Assembly (NCBI GenBank): GCA_013285855.1
Contig: JABDGW010000021.1
Span: forward strand, 1-43,497
Source of the DNA: Bacteroidota bacterium
GTDB lineage: Bacteria; Bacteroidota; Bacteroidia; Chitinophagales; Chitinophagaceae
DNA length: 43,497 nucleotides
Direction: 5' to 3'
The number at the start of each line of letters is the position of its first letter. Positions within the stretch are counted from its first letter, which is position 1. The notes under the pieces were generated by a model, which saw only the letters and a list, made by a program, of their open reading frames with translations, searched no databases and was not told the origin of the DNA. Position numbers and translations under genes: made by a program. Positions 1 to 9,107 of the stretch are shown one piece after another.

Positions 1-882
1 ATTTTTTGAAGTACCAAACTGACCTGTTTGAAATGCACTGATGTTATAATCTACATTTGTATAAGAACCATTGTTAATGCTTACTGTATCATTTGGGTTA
101 GTTAGAATATTATTGCGAAAAGAATTTGTGTATAATTTAATAGCAAGTTTGTTGGATGTAGTAGAACAATCAAACACGTTATTGTTGCATTCTGATGCTG
201 TATAAATTCGATTGTAATAATTGCTGAATAAAATCAGTGGGCCTTTTGAAATATTATTATTGAAAATAAAATTTGCCGGGAACCCAAATGCGCCAGAATT
301 ATCAGGGTATATTATACTGCTGTAATAAGCGCCGATTTTATGCGCAAAAAAATTACCTATAATTCTGATGTCTGAGTTATGTGTAGCCTCAGAAAGATTA
401 ATAGAATAATCTATTATGCATCTTTCAATTAATATATCATTTACATATTCATCAATAGAAATTCCGCTACTACCGCTATTATTTGAAAGTTCCACACCAA
501 TGAGTTGAGAGCCGCCTGAACCTGGCGAAGTATTAGAAAATTCAATTTGGTCAATATTCGCCGTCATTCCGTTGTTTGAAGTTTCAGGATTTTCACCTAA
601 AAAATACCCGGGACCAATTATAGTAAGTTGTTTAGTGATAGTTGCTGCATCATAAACTGTCCCCGAACCTTCAACATATAAAGTATCTCCTGCATGTACT
701 TTAGGTGAATTGTCGGCATCATTTAATTGTTTAAAAACAGGATAAGCAGCGGTACCCCCTTGGCTTTCACCATTAGTACCTGTTGCGTTGTTATTCACCC
801 GCCAGATGTTTGCACTGGCTTGCTGAATGCTGAGTGCAGCGATAATTATCGTCGCAATGAGTAAGTGTGCTGTTGTTTTCAT
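1..882 (-). CDS. Secreted right-handed parallel beta-helix protein (C-terminus outside window)
   Basis: The reading frame is open from the ATG at 880-882 to base 1 (294 codons), so the C-terminus is missing. Residues 1-24 form a clear signal peptide: a positive start, a hydrophobic core and an ASA cleavage site. The rest is rich in N, S, T, G and I, with short repeated strands such as TNSFRNNILTNPND and NNNISKGP. This is the pattern of parallel beta-helix proteins that Bacteroidota export, often with a T9SS sorting tail, but the tail would lie outside the window. No catalytic residues of a polysaccharide lyase can be identified, so a surface or adhesive role is only inference. It is the last gene of a minus-strand run that includes the two small genes upstream. 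Confidence 0.7.
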   Translation of the reverse strand, partial: MKTTAHLLIATIIIAALSIQQASANIWRVNNNATGTNGESQGGTAAYPVFKQLNDADNSPKVHAGDTLYVEGSGTVYDAATITKQLTIIGPGYFLGENPETSNNGMTANIDQIEFSNTSPGSGGSQLIGVELSNNSGSSGISIDEYVNDILIERCIIDYSINLSEATHNSDIRIIGNFFAHKIGAYYSSIIYPDNSGAFGFPANFIFNNNISKGPLILFSNYYNRIYTASECNNNVFDCSTTSNKLAIKLYTNSFRNNILTNPNDTVSINNGSYTNVDYNISAFQTGQFGTSKN

Positions 883-938
883 ATTTGATTTATTTTTTTT
901 TGAAATTGTGAACTAATGTTTTTGAAACGAAAATTATC

Positions 939-1511
939 TTAATAAAAATCCTGACGGGCATCATCGCAATTTTTAGCAACTTCATTTTGATTTAAATAAA
1001 CAACTAAATACAGTTGCCCGTAATTATTGCCTCTTTCGTTATAACACGCAAGCCAAACTTTATTTTTTCCAGGTATTTCTAATTCATAAATTTTAGGCTG
1101 CGACAAATCTGCTGTACTGCTATCGCATTCCACATAAATATTGTATTTGTATGATTGCTGTGATAAAAGACTTTCTATGCCTTCATATTCAGTCTCATTC
1201 CAAATGTTACATCTGAATTTAATTTTTGAATATTCAGTTAGTCCATTTAATTCTATATGTGTTACTTTATCTTCCGGATCAATTGAAGGATTTTTTCCAT
1301 TGATAGCAATTTTTATATTACCGGTTTTTTCATTGGCTTTGCTTGTTAGCCATTCTACCGGACTTGCAGTAATTGCTTTTGAATAATAATCTTTACCGGA
1401 AGATGAATCAGGAATGAAGTGCTTAATTAAATCATATAACTCAATAGGCTTTTGTGCGTGAACTAAAGTTGCAGTAAATACAATCCATGCAACAGCAATT
1501 ATCTTTTTCAT
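939..1511 (-). CDS. Hypothetical secreted protein
   Basis: I do not recognise this 190-residue protein. Residues 1-19 are a signal peptide (MKK start, hydrophobic core, VHAQ end), so it should be exported to the periplasm or outer surface. The mature part is polar, has no membrane segment, and contains two cysteines close to its C-terminus and others inside (YVECDS, WLACYNE, KNCDDA). The alternating pattern, for example KIYELEIPGKNKVWLACY and GQLYLVVYLN, suggests a beta-sandwich. It is 18 bp downstream of a putative membrane protein and 56 bp upstream of a beta-helix protein on the same strand, so the three may be co-transcribed. Function unknown. Confidence 0.6.
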   Translation of the reverse strand: MKKIIAVAWIVFTATLVHAQKPIELYDLIKHFIPDSSSGKDYYSKAITASPVEWLTSKANEKTGNIKIAINGKNPSIDPEDKVTHIELNGLTEYSKIKFRCNIWNETEYEGIESLLSQQSYKYNIYVECDSSTADLSQPKIYELEIPGKNKVWLACYNERGNNYGQLYLVVYLNQNEVAKNCDDARQDFY

Positions 1512-1529
1512 ATAAGTTGTTATTGATAG

Positions 1530-2084
1530 TTATGCGAACTCGCTAAAATTGAGATCTTTTTTAAACTGGTTGATCTGACTCTTAAACCAGCTATTTATTT
1601 TTACAAAAGCTACGACAGCAACAATCAGCGAATACCAGCCTATAACTTGCCAAAGAAGAATTATTCCCAGTACGAAACCTCCAAAAACAAGTAATTGGTT
1701 AGGCACAAACAATTTCCCAATTAATACATCTTTATAAAATGTTTCGTGCGTAGAAAAATTATGCACAATTATATACGGACCATTTCGTTCGCCTTTTTTT
1801 ATGCCCCAGATTACTGTTAGCTTATTATCTTTTCGGCAGGCTATATTAAAGCCTTGCAACTGGAACGCTCTTTCATTTCCATTTTTGTCAACCAAAAAAA
1901 ACTGGTCGTGAATAACGGTGCGTGAACTTATTGTAACAGGAGCAGAACCTCCTGTACCCTGGTAACTATATCCGCCTCCGCCACCACCACTTACAATCGT
2001 CTCCATATTTTTGCCGGCTTCGGCAACCATGCCGGTGAAATGATAAAGAGTTGCTTCTTTTCCTGCTGTTTTAACTGTTTTCAT
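1530..2084 (-). CDS. Hypothetical membrane protein with Gly-rich linker
   Basis: This 184-residue protein was not recognised. There is no signal peptide. A glycine run (SGGGGGGYSYQGTGG, near residues 32-46) separates a short N-terminal segment from a beta-rich domain (about 47-120) with phrases such as FFLVDKNGNERAFQLQGFNIACRKDNKLTVIWG. One long or two closely spaced hydrophobic segments follow at about 130-163 (LLVFGGFVLGIILLW, then YSLIVAVVAFV), and a basic tail. This looks like a membrane-anchored protein with a soluble N-terminal domain. The ATG at 2082-2084 is the only plausible start. The gene precedes the small secreted protein by 18 bp on the same strand. Function unknown. Confidence 0.55.
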   Translation of the reverse strand: MKTVKTAGKEATLYHFTGMVAEAGKNMETIVSGGGGGGYSYQGTGGSAPVTISSRTVIHDQFFLVDKNGNERAFQLQGFNIACRKDNKLTVIWGIKKGERNGPYIIVHNFSTHETFYKDVLIGKLFVPNQLLVFGGFVLGIILLWQVIGWYSLIVAVVAFVKINSWFKSQINQFKKDLNFSEFA

Positions 2085-2245
2085 ACAATGTTTTTACGTT
2101 TAAATTTTGTTACTGTTTGTCCTTTATGAGTTTAGGGTTGACATTAGCTTAAAACATATTAAGCATGCTCCTCTAAATAGGTTTATTCAATCATGTTGCT
2201 GTTATTTTAATTCTGATGTAAACTTAAATTGCATACAAAGCGAAG

Positions 2246-2271
2246 TCAAGCAGCATTGATTATCTGCTTGA
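2246..2271. repeat. 8-bp inverted repeat upstream of the LytS/LytTR operon
   Basis: TCAAGCAG (2246-2253) and CTGCTTGA (2264-2271) are perfect complements around a 10-nt spacer, in the divergent gap 2085-2350. It lies about 80-105 bp before the histidine kinase start. It has no U-tract, so an operator is as likely as a transcript hairpin. The rest of this gap shows no gene. Confidence 0.35.
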
Positions 2272-2320
2272 GTTGATTTATTTTTTGCAGCAGAATAAAT
2301 GAAAACTGCTGTTTAAATTT

Positions 2321-2328
2321 TATCTTTC
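2321..2328 (+). promoter_or_regulatory. Possible -7 box for the LytS-type kinase
   Basis: TATCTTTC matches the Bacteroidota -7 consensus TAnnTTTG at all defined positions but the last. It lies 22 bp before the ATG at 2351, a plausible promoter distance. No clear -33 TTTG at the expected spacing. Confidence 0.35.
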
Positions 2329-2350
2329 CCTACTAAACATTATAACCCTT

Positions 2351-4441
2351 ATGAGAAAAATTTTATTGCTGCTTATTTTATTTGGCGTTATTGATTGCGC
2401 TGCGCAGCAAAAAGAATTAGATAGCTTATTAAATGAATTGAAGAAGCATCCGCAGGAAGATACAGTGAGATTAAAATTACTTAATCAAATTTCTTATGAT
2501 TATGAAACAATAAATCCTAAGCTTGGAATAAGTACAGCCATCGAAACAATTGAATCAGCAAAAAAACAAAATCAAAAAAAATTCCTTGCAGTAGCCTACA
2601 ATCGTATGGCGCAAAACTATCAGGGCACAGGTAATTATGATACTGCTTTAATCTATTGCAATAAATCAATCACATTAAGAAAGGAATTAAAAGATACAGT
2701 AGGAATAGCTGCTGAATTGGAAACAATCGGCATGAATTATTTTTTTATTTCAGATTATTATACAGCGATTGAATATCAAAAGGAAGCTTTAGCGCTTTTA
2801 AAAAAAATTAATTACATAAACGACCAGGGTGATGTTTTAAATAGTTTAGGAGTTGATTATGAATACCTGGGAAATTATCCGATGGCACTGCAATATCATC
2901 AAAAAGCCATTGATGTTTATGAACAAACGGGTCATAAAGAACTTGTTGCTTTTGCGTTAGATGATATTAGCAACATTTATACAGATATGGCTGATTATAA
3001 TAAAGCCTTGCAATTTTCATACAAGGCACTTGCTATTTATGAACATGGAAATGATAAATTGGATTTAGCGAATTGCTATGGAAATATTGGGACTATTTAT
3101 GATAGAAAAGGCGATACTTTAAATTCCAGATTATTCCTAAGAAAAAATTTATTATTAGCAACGCAAATAAGTTATCAATATGGAATAGCTTCAGCACTGG
3201 ATAATCTTGGCGCTTCTTATATTAAAACCGCAGAATATACAACGGCATTGCCTTACCTGCAGGCAGCATTACAAAAATTCACATCATTAAACGATAAAAT
3301 AAACGAGGCAGATGTTCTCTCCAATTTATCAACTATCTATTTAAAGGCGCCTGATGATGTTTTAAAGAAATACAAAATATCTTCTCTTAATAAATTTAAT
3401 AAAGCTTTGCAAATGCAACTTAAAAGCATAGAGCTATCGAAACAAAGCCATAGTTTGGAAAAACTAAATTCCGGCTATATCATTTTAAGTGATATTTATG
3501 CAGCGAAAAAAAATTATTCAAAAGCTTACACTGCATACAAACAATCTGTTATTTATAAAGACAGCATCCTGAATGATGATAAGAAACAGCAAATTACCCG
3601 TCTTGAAATGCAATATCAGTTCAGCAAAACACAGGATTCAATTAAAGCTATTAATGATAAAACACAGGTGCTTGCAAAAGCTGAAATACAAAAACAACGC
3701 ATCATAAAAAATTCAACTATGGCTGGCGCAGGGTTATTAGTTTTAATTGGAATTGGCGGATTTATTTTTTATAAACGCAACCGCGATATAAGAACTCAAA
3801 AAAACGAAGCAGAATTAAAATCTCAAATTACAGATACAGAAATGAAAGCATTGCGTGCGCAAATGAATCCGCATTTTATTTTTAATTCACTCAACTCTAT
3901 TGCTGATTATATTGATAAAAATCAAACACAAACTGCATCTGATTTTACTGCAAAGTTTGCAAGGCTGATGCGCATGGTTTTAGAAAATTCAGAGCAGAAA
4001 GAAATACCATTGGCAGATGATTTAAAAGCATTGGAATTATACATGCAGCTTGAGCAATTTCGCCTTAAAAATAAATTTGATTATGAAATAAAGGTTGATG
4101 AAAATATAGACAAAGAAAATACTTTAGTGCCGCCGCTTATTTTGCAACCTTTTGTTGAAAACAGCATCTGGCATGGCATTGCAAAAAAAGATGGACGCGG
4201 CAATATTACAATTTATATAAAACAGCAAGGCGAAATGATAAATTGTATTGTTGAAGATGATGGAGGCGGTTTAAACGCGGCATTTGTAAATGAAGAAAAA
4301 AGATCTTTGGGTACAAAGATTACCAGAGAGCGCATAGATATAATTAATAAGTTAAAAAAAGCAGGCGCTTCTATGAACATTTCTAACAGGGAAAAAGGCG
4401 TAAGAGCCGAAGTAAGATTTCCGCTTGAACTGAGTTTTTAA
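2351..4441 (+). CDS. TPR-containing LytS-family sensor histidine kinase
   Basis: This 696-residue protein has a signal sequence (1-19) and a periplasmic array of tetratricopeptide repeats from about 60 to 420 (repeated A-x-x-Y-x-x-A-L motifs such as GNYPMALQYHQKAIDVYE). A single membrane helix is at about 457-475, followed by a coiled segment and a His_kinase (PF06580) domain. The phospho-acceptor motif is AQMNPHFIFNSLNSI with His508. The ATPase N box is LQPFVENSIWHG (Asn604) and a G box EDDGGG follows near 636. This is the usual architecture of Bacteroidota LytS-type kinases: TPR sensing outside, kinase inside. Its stop is 10 bp before a LytTR regulator on the same strand, so the two almost certainly form a pair. 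The signal sensed is unknown. Confidence 0.93.
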   Translation: MRKILLLLILFGVIDCAAQQKELDSLLNELKKHPQEDTVRLKLLNQISYDYETINPKLGISTAIETIESAKKQNQKKFLAVAYNRMAQNYQGTGNYDTALIYCNKSITLRKELKDTVGIAAELETIGMNYFFISDYYTAIEYQKEALALLKKINYINDQGDVLNSLGVDYEYLGNYPMALQYHQKAIDVYEQTGHKELVAFALDDISNIYTDMADYNKALQFSYKALAIYEHGNDKLDLANCYGNIGTIYDRKGDTLNSRLFLRKNLLLATQISYQYGIASALDNLGASYIKTAEYTTALPYLQAALQKFTSLNDKINEADVLSNLSTIYLKAPDDVLKKYKISSLNKFNKALQMQLKSIELSKQSHSLEKLNSGYIILSDIYAAKKNYSKAYTAYKQSVIYKDSILNDDKKQQITRLEMQYQFSKTQDSIKAINDKTQVLAKAEIQKQRIIKNSTMAGAGLLVLIGIGGFIFYKRNRDIRTQKNEAELKSQITDTEMKALRAQMNPHFIFNSLNSIADYIDKNQTQTASDFTAKFARLMRMVLENSEQKEIPLADDLKALELYMQLEQFRLKNKFDYEIKVDENIDKENTLVPPLILQPFVENSIWHGIAKKDGRGNITIYIKQQGEMINCIVEDDGGGLNAAFVNEEKRSLGTKITRERIDIINKLKKAGASMNISNREKGVRAEVRFPLELSF

Positions 4442-4451
4442 ATTTGTATTG

Positions 4452-5204
4452 ATGATACGAGCCATAATTATTGATGATGAACAACATTGCATTGACAGGC
4501 TTGAACAGCTTATTGAAAATAATTGCTGCAACTCTATTAAGTTACTCGGTTCTTATCAATCAGTTGAAGAAGGATTAAAAGCAATAAAAGAGGAAAAACC
4601 GGCACTTGTTTTTTTAGATGTTGAAATAAAAGATAAAACCGGTTTTGATCTTTTGAAACAATTACCAGAAATAAATTTTGAGGTAATTTTTACGACAGCG
4701 CATGATAAATATGCGGTACAGGCTTTTAAATTTAGTGCAATAGATTATTTATTAAAACCGGTTGAAGCTGACGAATTACTATTAGCAATAAAAAAGCTAA
4801 ATGAAAAATTTTCGCAGAAAGAAATATCGCAAAAGTTTGACACACTGTTTTATAATCTGAAAAATATAAAAGGAAGTTCAAAAAGAATTTGTGTTCCTGT
4901 TTTAAGTGGCCTTGTTTTTATACAGGTAGATGATATTATCCGTTGTGAAAGCAACATCAACTATACAACACTTTTTTTAAAAGACAAACAAAAATTGCTT
5001 GTTGCAAAAACATTAAAAGAGTTTGAGGAAATGCTTGGTGATTATAATTTTTATCGCATTCATAATTCTCATCTTATAAACCTCGCTTACATCAAAACGT
5101 ATAATAAAGGCAAAGGCGGCTCTGTAACTATGGAAGATGGTTCTGAGATCGAAGTATCTACAAGGAGAAAAGATGATTTCTTAAAAAAGTTAACTGCGCT
5201 TTAA
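4452..5204 (+). CDS. LytTR-family response regulator
   Basis: 250 residues from the ATG at 4452; an upstream in-frame TTG at 4449 would add one residue and is less likely. Residues 1-120 are a receiver domain with the acidic pair DDE at 9-11, the phospho-acceptor Asp56 in LVFLDVEIKD, the Thr in FTTAHDKYA and the Lys in YLLKPVE. Residues about 145-250 are a LytTR DNA-binding domain (DIIRCESNINYTTLFL, FYRIHNSHLINL). It is the cognate partner of the kinase just upstream. Its TAA directly abuts the stop of the convergent Mur ligase gene with no spacer, so no separate terminator fits between the two. Confidence 0.95.
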   Translation: MIRAIIIDDEQHCIDRLEQLIENNCCNSIKLLGSYQSVEEGLKAIKEEKPALVFLDVEIKDKTGFDLLKQLPEINFEVIFTTAHDKYAVQAFKFSAIDYLLKPVEADELLLAIKKLNEKFSQKEISQKFDTLFYNLKNIKGSSKRICVPVLSGLVFIQVDDIIRCESNINYTTLFLKDKQKLLVAKTLKEFEEMLGDYNFYRIHNSHLINLAYIKTYNKGKGGSVTMEDGSEIEVSTRRKDDFLKKLTAL

Positions 5205-6587
5205 TCAACAATTGATAGTTGCCCAAACAAATTGCGCAAATGCTTCCAAACTTGGATCTCTTGCGCCCATTAAAAGTATTGTGCAATTATTTGTAAGATG
5301 CTTTTTTACAGATTTCACAAAATCATTTCTATGTTCAACAAAGAATGCATTTTTATTCAAAGCCTTTAAATCGTTAATCAAATCATTTGCAGAAATATCT
5401 TTTATTGCGGTTCCACCCGCATAAAAAATTTCACTCATCCATATTTCATCCTGCGGTCGCAATGCTTCGGCAATTTCTTTTACAAAATCTTTACGCAAAA
5501 ATTTTGTTGGCGTATAACCATGCGGCTGAAACCATGCGATTAGTTTTTCTGCAACAGGTTGGCAAGCTTTTATACTTGCCGCACACTTAGCAGGGTTGTG
5601 CGCATAGTCATCATTTAAAACAACACCATTTTTTTCACCAATAATTTGATGGCGACGATATATACCTTCATAATGCTGCAAGGCTTCCGCACAAATATTC
5701 AGATCAATACCAATAAAATTTGCAGCTGCAATTGCAGCCAAAGCATTTTCAGCATTATGCTTTCCAAGTGTATTCATAGTGAAAGGCGTTGCATTTACTT
5801 CAAACGAAATTTTAAAGCCATGCTGCTGAAAATTTTTTAAAAAATATGCTGCATTACTATTTTCTTCATAAGAGAAATCGTGTTGACTATCCTGTGAAAG
5901 TGTTACTGCAAACTTGTTGCTTTGATTAACTATAAAAGTTTTGCTGTTATTTTTAAACTGAAGAAATAATTGCATTAACTCAGGCAGATCTTTATGGTCC
6001 TTATCAACGTTTAATAAAATGCCAATCTCCGGTTTATATTGAACAATACTCCCGTCACTTTCATCCGCTTCAATTATAAGCCACTCTCCTTTTCCAACTG
6101 CAGCATTACCAATTTTATTTTGTTTTATCAATCGCGTTAAACCTGCACCACTAATGAGACTTGGTTGCAAACCTGCATGTTCTAAAATTTCAAACAACAT
6201 GGCGACAGTTGTACTTTTCCCTGAAGTCCCGCCAACAGCTATTGTTTTTTTGCTTTCGGAAATCAGTGCAAGCAGTTCACTGCGCTTAATAATAGGAATA
6301 TTTAGCTGTTTAGCTTTCTGCACTTCAGCAACAGTATCTTCAATTGCCGTTGACACAACAACAAGTTGTGTTGATGAAGAAATACCCTCACCATTTTGTT
6401 CAAAACAAATTATTCCTTCAGCTTCTAATTTATTTTTCGTGTCATTAAAATCTGCGGGTTTAAAATAACGGTCACTGCCGCTTATATTTTTCCCGATGCC
6501 TTTTAAATACTGAGCTATAGCGCTCATGCCACTTCCGGCAATACCAATAAAGAATACGTTTTGAGAATTTTCAAGAGAATTATTCAT
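5205..6587 (-). CDS. MurC-like Mur ligase family protein
   Basis: 460 residues from the ATG at 6585-6587; an extension to 6611 adds eight poorly supported residues. It has the three Mur ligase domains: an N-terminal Rossmann fold (VFFIGIAGSGMSAIAQYLKG), an ATP-binding central domain with P-loop GGTSGKSTT (Lys124) and the EADESDGS acidic motif, and a C-terminal domain with DDYAHNP and WFQPHGYTPT. These match MurC and Mpl, which join L-alanine or a tripeptide to UDP-MurNAc in the cytoplasm. The P-loop reads TSGKST where MurC usually has THGKTT. I therefore call it MurC-like: a paralogue of the essential MurC or an Mpl-type recycling ligase. The neighbouring amidase supports a peptidoglycan recycling role. 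It is convergent with the LytTR gene. Confidence 0.85.
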   Translation of the reverse strand: MNNSLENSQNVFFIGIAGSGMSAIAQYLKGIGKNISGSDRYFKPADFNDTKNKLEAEGIICFEQNGEGISSSTQLVVVSTAIEDTVAEVQKAKQLNIPIIKRSELLALISESKKTIAVGGTSGKSTTVAMLFEILEHAGLQPSLISGAGLTRLIKQNKIGNAAVGKGEWLIIEADESDGSIVQYKPEIGILLNVDKDHKDLPELMQLFLQFKNNSKTFIVNQSNKFAVTLSQDSQHDFSYEENSNAAYFLKNFQQHGFKISFEVNATPFTMNTLGKHNAENALAAIAAANFIGIDLNICAEALQHYEGIYRRHQIIGEKNGVVLNDDYAHNPAKCAASIKACQPVAEKLIAWFQPHGYTPTKFLRKDFVKEIAEALRPQDEIWMSEIFYAGGTAIKDISANDLINDLKALNKNAFFVEHRNDFVKSVKKHLTNNCTILLMGARDPSLEAFAQFVWATINC

Positions 6588-6720
6588 AAGAAGAAAGCAA
6601 TATAATAACAACTGGCGGAAGAAAATAAAAGAGATAAAAACTAAACAAATATGAACTTAAATATGCGTTACAAATAGCAGTTAGCAACAAATACATATCT
6701 TAGATTTTCATCTTGTACAA

Positions 6721-7512
6721 ATGAAATATACAGTTTGCTTTTTCATAATTTTTTGTTTAAGCTGCGCTAGAAAACCCTATGCATCATCAAATAAATTGTA
6801 CAAACAGCAGGCAAAACAATATGCAGACATCATAAAAAAATATCCACTTACTGATTCTTTCAACAACCAGTTCATTGGCACTACAAATTTTAATTTACGC
6901 AAACCGAATTTTGTTATTATACATCATACAGCGCAAAACAGTTGTGCGCAAACGCTTACAACTTTTACTACGCAAAGCACCCAGGTAAGTGCACATTATG
7001 TTATTTGTAAAGACGGAACAATTCATCACATGCTTAACGATTACATGCGTGCATGGCATGCAGGTGTTGCACGTTGGGGAAATGATGCGGATATAAACAG
7101 CAGCAGCATTGGTATCGAACTTGATAATAATGGCTTTGAAGCTTTTACTGATGCACAGATAAACAGTTTATTAAAATTGCTTGCTGCATTAAAGAAACAG
7201 TATAACATTCCCACAGCAAATTTTATTGGCCATGCTGATATTGCGCCAACACGTAAAAATGATCCCAGCATTTTCTTTCCATGGAAAACGCTTGCCGGCA
7301 ATGGTTTTGGTTTTTGGTATGATGATACAACCAATGTTGTGTTGCCATCTTCATTCAATGCAATGCAGGCTTTACGTATAATTGGTTACGATATACAAGA
7401 TACAACTGCAGCAATTGTTGCGTTCAAGCGCCACTGGCTGCAGGATACAATTCCTGCTTTTGATTCTGAGCAATACAAAGTTTTATTCAACGTGATGAAA
7501 AAATATGAATAA
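6721..7512 (+). CDS. N-acetylmuramoyl-L-alanine amidase (AmpD-like), probable lipoprotein
   Basis: 263 residues. The start MKYTVCFFIIFCLSCARK looks like a lipoprotein signal with Cys15 as the acylated residue, although CLSC is a loose lipobox. The catalytic Amidase_2 domain shows the zinc ligands: His68/69 in VIIHHTAQ, His171 in GHADIAP and Asp181 in KNDPSIFFPW. The His171-to-Asp181 spacing of 10 is that of AmpD. MRAWHAGVARWG and SSIGIELDNNG are further family motifs. It cleaves the bond between MurNAc and the stem peptide, probably on periplasmic muropeptides or anhydromuropeptides. About 40 C-terminal residues extend beyond the core. It is divergent from the Mur ligase, and together they suggest cell-wall turnover. 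Confidence 0.9.
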   Translation: MKYTVCFFIIFCLSCARKPYASSNKLYKQQAKQYADIIKKYPLTDSFNNQFIGTTNFNLRKPNFVIIHHTAQNSCAQTLTTFTTQSTQVSAHYVICKDGTIHHMLNDYMRAWHAGVARWGNDADINSSSIGIELDNNGFEAFTDAQINSLLKLLAALKKQYNIPTANFIGHADIAPTRKNDPSIFFPWKTLAGNGFGFWYDDTTNVVLPSSFNAMQALRIIGYDIQDTTAAIVAFKRHWLQDTIPAFDSEQYKVLFNVMKKYE

Positions 7513-7617
7513 ATTTTTTTGGTATTCAGCTATAGTTTTTCATGGCATCACGGTTGCGTCGCATCACTTGTACTGAAATATATTAATCAGCTGTATACAC
7601 AGCGTATTACAACATTC

Positions 7618-8211
7618 TTACCTGTAATAAGGATGGATGATCCAATATACAACAGGCCCGGTTACTGCAACATAAAACCAAAGCGGCCAGGTAATACGTG
7701 CAAGCTTTATATGCTTTGGATATTCTGCAATCAGTGCGCGATAAGCAGTAAATAAAATAAAGGGCAAAATTATAGCTGCTAAAAAAATATGTGATAATAA
7801 AATGATAAGGTAAATAGTCCGCGTTCCACTTACAGCAAGTTTTTCTGCATCACTTAATTTTCCGTCATGATTTATATCGCCATAAATAGCTTCGCCTGCA
7901 AGCAAGTGATGTGCTATGTAAGAAATTAAAAATACAACAGACAAAATAAGCGCAGTAAGCATGATGCGTTTATGCAAAATATATCTTTTGCTCTTTACTG
8001 CAATTAATGCGCACAACAGCAATACTGCAATCACTGAATTAATAATTGCATTAGCCAATGCAAAAATGTGCACATTAAATCCAGGTTGTATGTTGAATTT
8101 TACCTGCGTTAAAAAACTTACAGCAGCAAACACTACAAAAGAAAAAACAATAATAAGCAGTGTTGCCTGTTTATCATTCTTGCGTAGTGATGGTTGCGGC
8201 AGTTGATCCAT
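7618..8211 (-). CDS. DUF420 membrane protein with EF-hand-like loop
   Basis: 197 residues with about five membrane helices (roughly 17-38, 48-70, 83-103, 135-157, 172-190). Length, position next to sco and cox genes, and conserved histidines (NVHIFALANAIINS, LHKRIMLTA, YIAHHLLAG) match DUF420, a family found with haem-copper oxidases and tied to their assembly. Between helices 3 and 4 is DINHDGKLSDAE (112-123), which fits the 12-residue EF-hand loop D-x-N-x-D-G-x-x-x-D-x-E. The start overlaps the last 38 bp of the SCO gene, implying translational coupling. It is the last gene of the oxidase cluster. Confidence 0.85.
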   Translation of the reverse strand: MDQLPQPSLRKNDKQATLLIIVFSFVVFAAVSFLTQVKFNIQPGFNVHIFALANAIINSVIAVLLLCALIAVKSKRYILHKRIMLTALILSVVFLISYIAHHLLAGEAIYGDINHDGKLSDAEKLAVSGTRTIYLIILLSHIFLAAIILPFILFTAYRALIAEYPKHIKLARITWPLWFYVAVTGPVVYWIIHPYYR

Positions 8212-9013
8212 TTGTATTTTTTTTGCGGAAGATAAGGCGTATAACTATTATGGTTACTACAAGTGTAATAGCAAAAAATATAGCCATCAAAACAGGATCA
8301 AAAGGCAGTTGCTCGGGATTATCGTCCACAGCAAGCATCAGCAACCCAATGTCTTTAGACAGTTTGTCAAGCGATGTTGAATCAAGGCCATTATAAAAGC
8401 CACGCACATTAAAATTCTTATCAATCAAAACAAACCTCGTAGTATGTACAAAATCGGGGTTTACAGGAGTTGAATCAAATTTATCCACCTTTAATTCCTG
8501 GAAAGCATAATTATAAATTGAATCGCGGTTGCCTGTAAGCAGCCACCAGTTTCCGGGGTCAATGCCATAATGATCTGCATATTTTTTTAAGCGTGCAACG
8601 GAATCTGTTTCTGGATCAACGCTAAAAGAAATAAATTGAACAATGGATGAATCAGGTGCTGACATAGCATCGCCGCCCTTTGCAAATGATTGCTGCATCT
8701 TCAACATATTCTGCATTATCAATGGGCAGGTGGAACGGCATGACGTAAAAAAATAATTCATTATAGTCAGCTTTCCTTTTAAATCATATAAGCTTACAGT
8801 ATCACCTAACTGGTTTATTAAATGGAAATTGGCAACACGGTGCCAAACCGTATCATTAGCCATTTTTCCTTTCGCAATATGGTTAATAATAGTATCAGGT
8901 AAATAATGGTTGGGTATTGCTGTTGCATTATCACTTGCCTGCTTAAGCCAGAAATAACTTATCAGTGGAATTAATACAGCCATTGCAACTGCCAGCAGTG
9001 CTTTTTTGTTCAT
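8174..9013 (-). CDS. SCO1/SenC/PrrC family copper chaperone
   Basis: 279 residues from the ATG at 9011-9013; a longer frame to 9064 adds 17 residues upstream of the natural MNKK signal-anchor start. An N-terminal helix (about 4-20) anchors a periplasmic thioredoxin-like domain. The copper site is the CRSTC motif (Cys92, Cys96) with His190 in DFVHTTRF, and DPETDS is another family mark. A second hydrophobic segment near the C-terminus (DPVLMAIFFAITLVVTIIVI) is common in Bacteroidota SCO proteins. It delivers copper to the CuA centre of cytochrome oxidase. Its 3' end overlaps the DUF420 gene. Confidence 0.93.
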   Translation of the reverse strand: MNKKALLAVAMAVLIPLISYFWLKQASDNATAIPNHYLPDTIINHIAKGKMANDTVWHRVANFHLINQLGDTVSLYDLKGKLTIMNYFFTSCRSTCPLIMQNMLKMQQSFAKGGDAMSAPDSSIVQFISFSVDPETDSVARLKKYADHYGIDPGNWWLLTGNRDSIYNYAFQELKVDKFDSTPVNPDFVHTTRFVLIDKNFNVRGFYNGLDSTSLDKLSKDIGLLMLAVDDNPEQLPFDPVLMAIFFAITLVVTIIVIRLIFRKKNTNGSTAATITTQE

Positions 9014-9107
9014 TTTGGAAAGAATTTTTTGATTGCCTGTTTCAGCAATAAAAAACCATCGCAAAGGTGCGATGGTTAATGATTAATATTTTGTGTTTCA
9101 CAAAACT

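Noticed and set aside
7519-7755. Plus-strand reading frame downstream of the amidase
   Set aside because: It lies mostly antisense to the DUF420 gene and lacks coding features; the GCATCAC words at 7542-7568 look like simple repetition.
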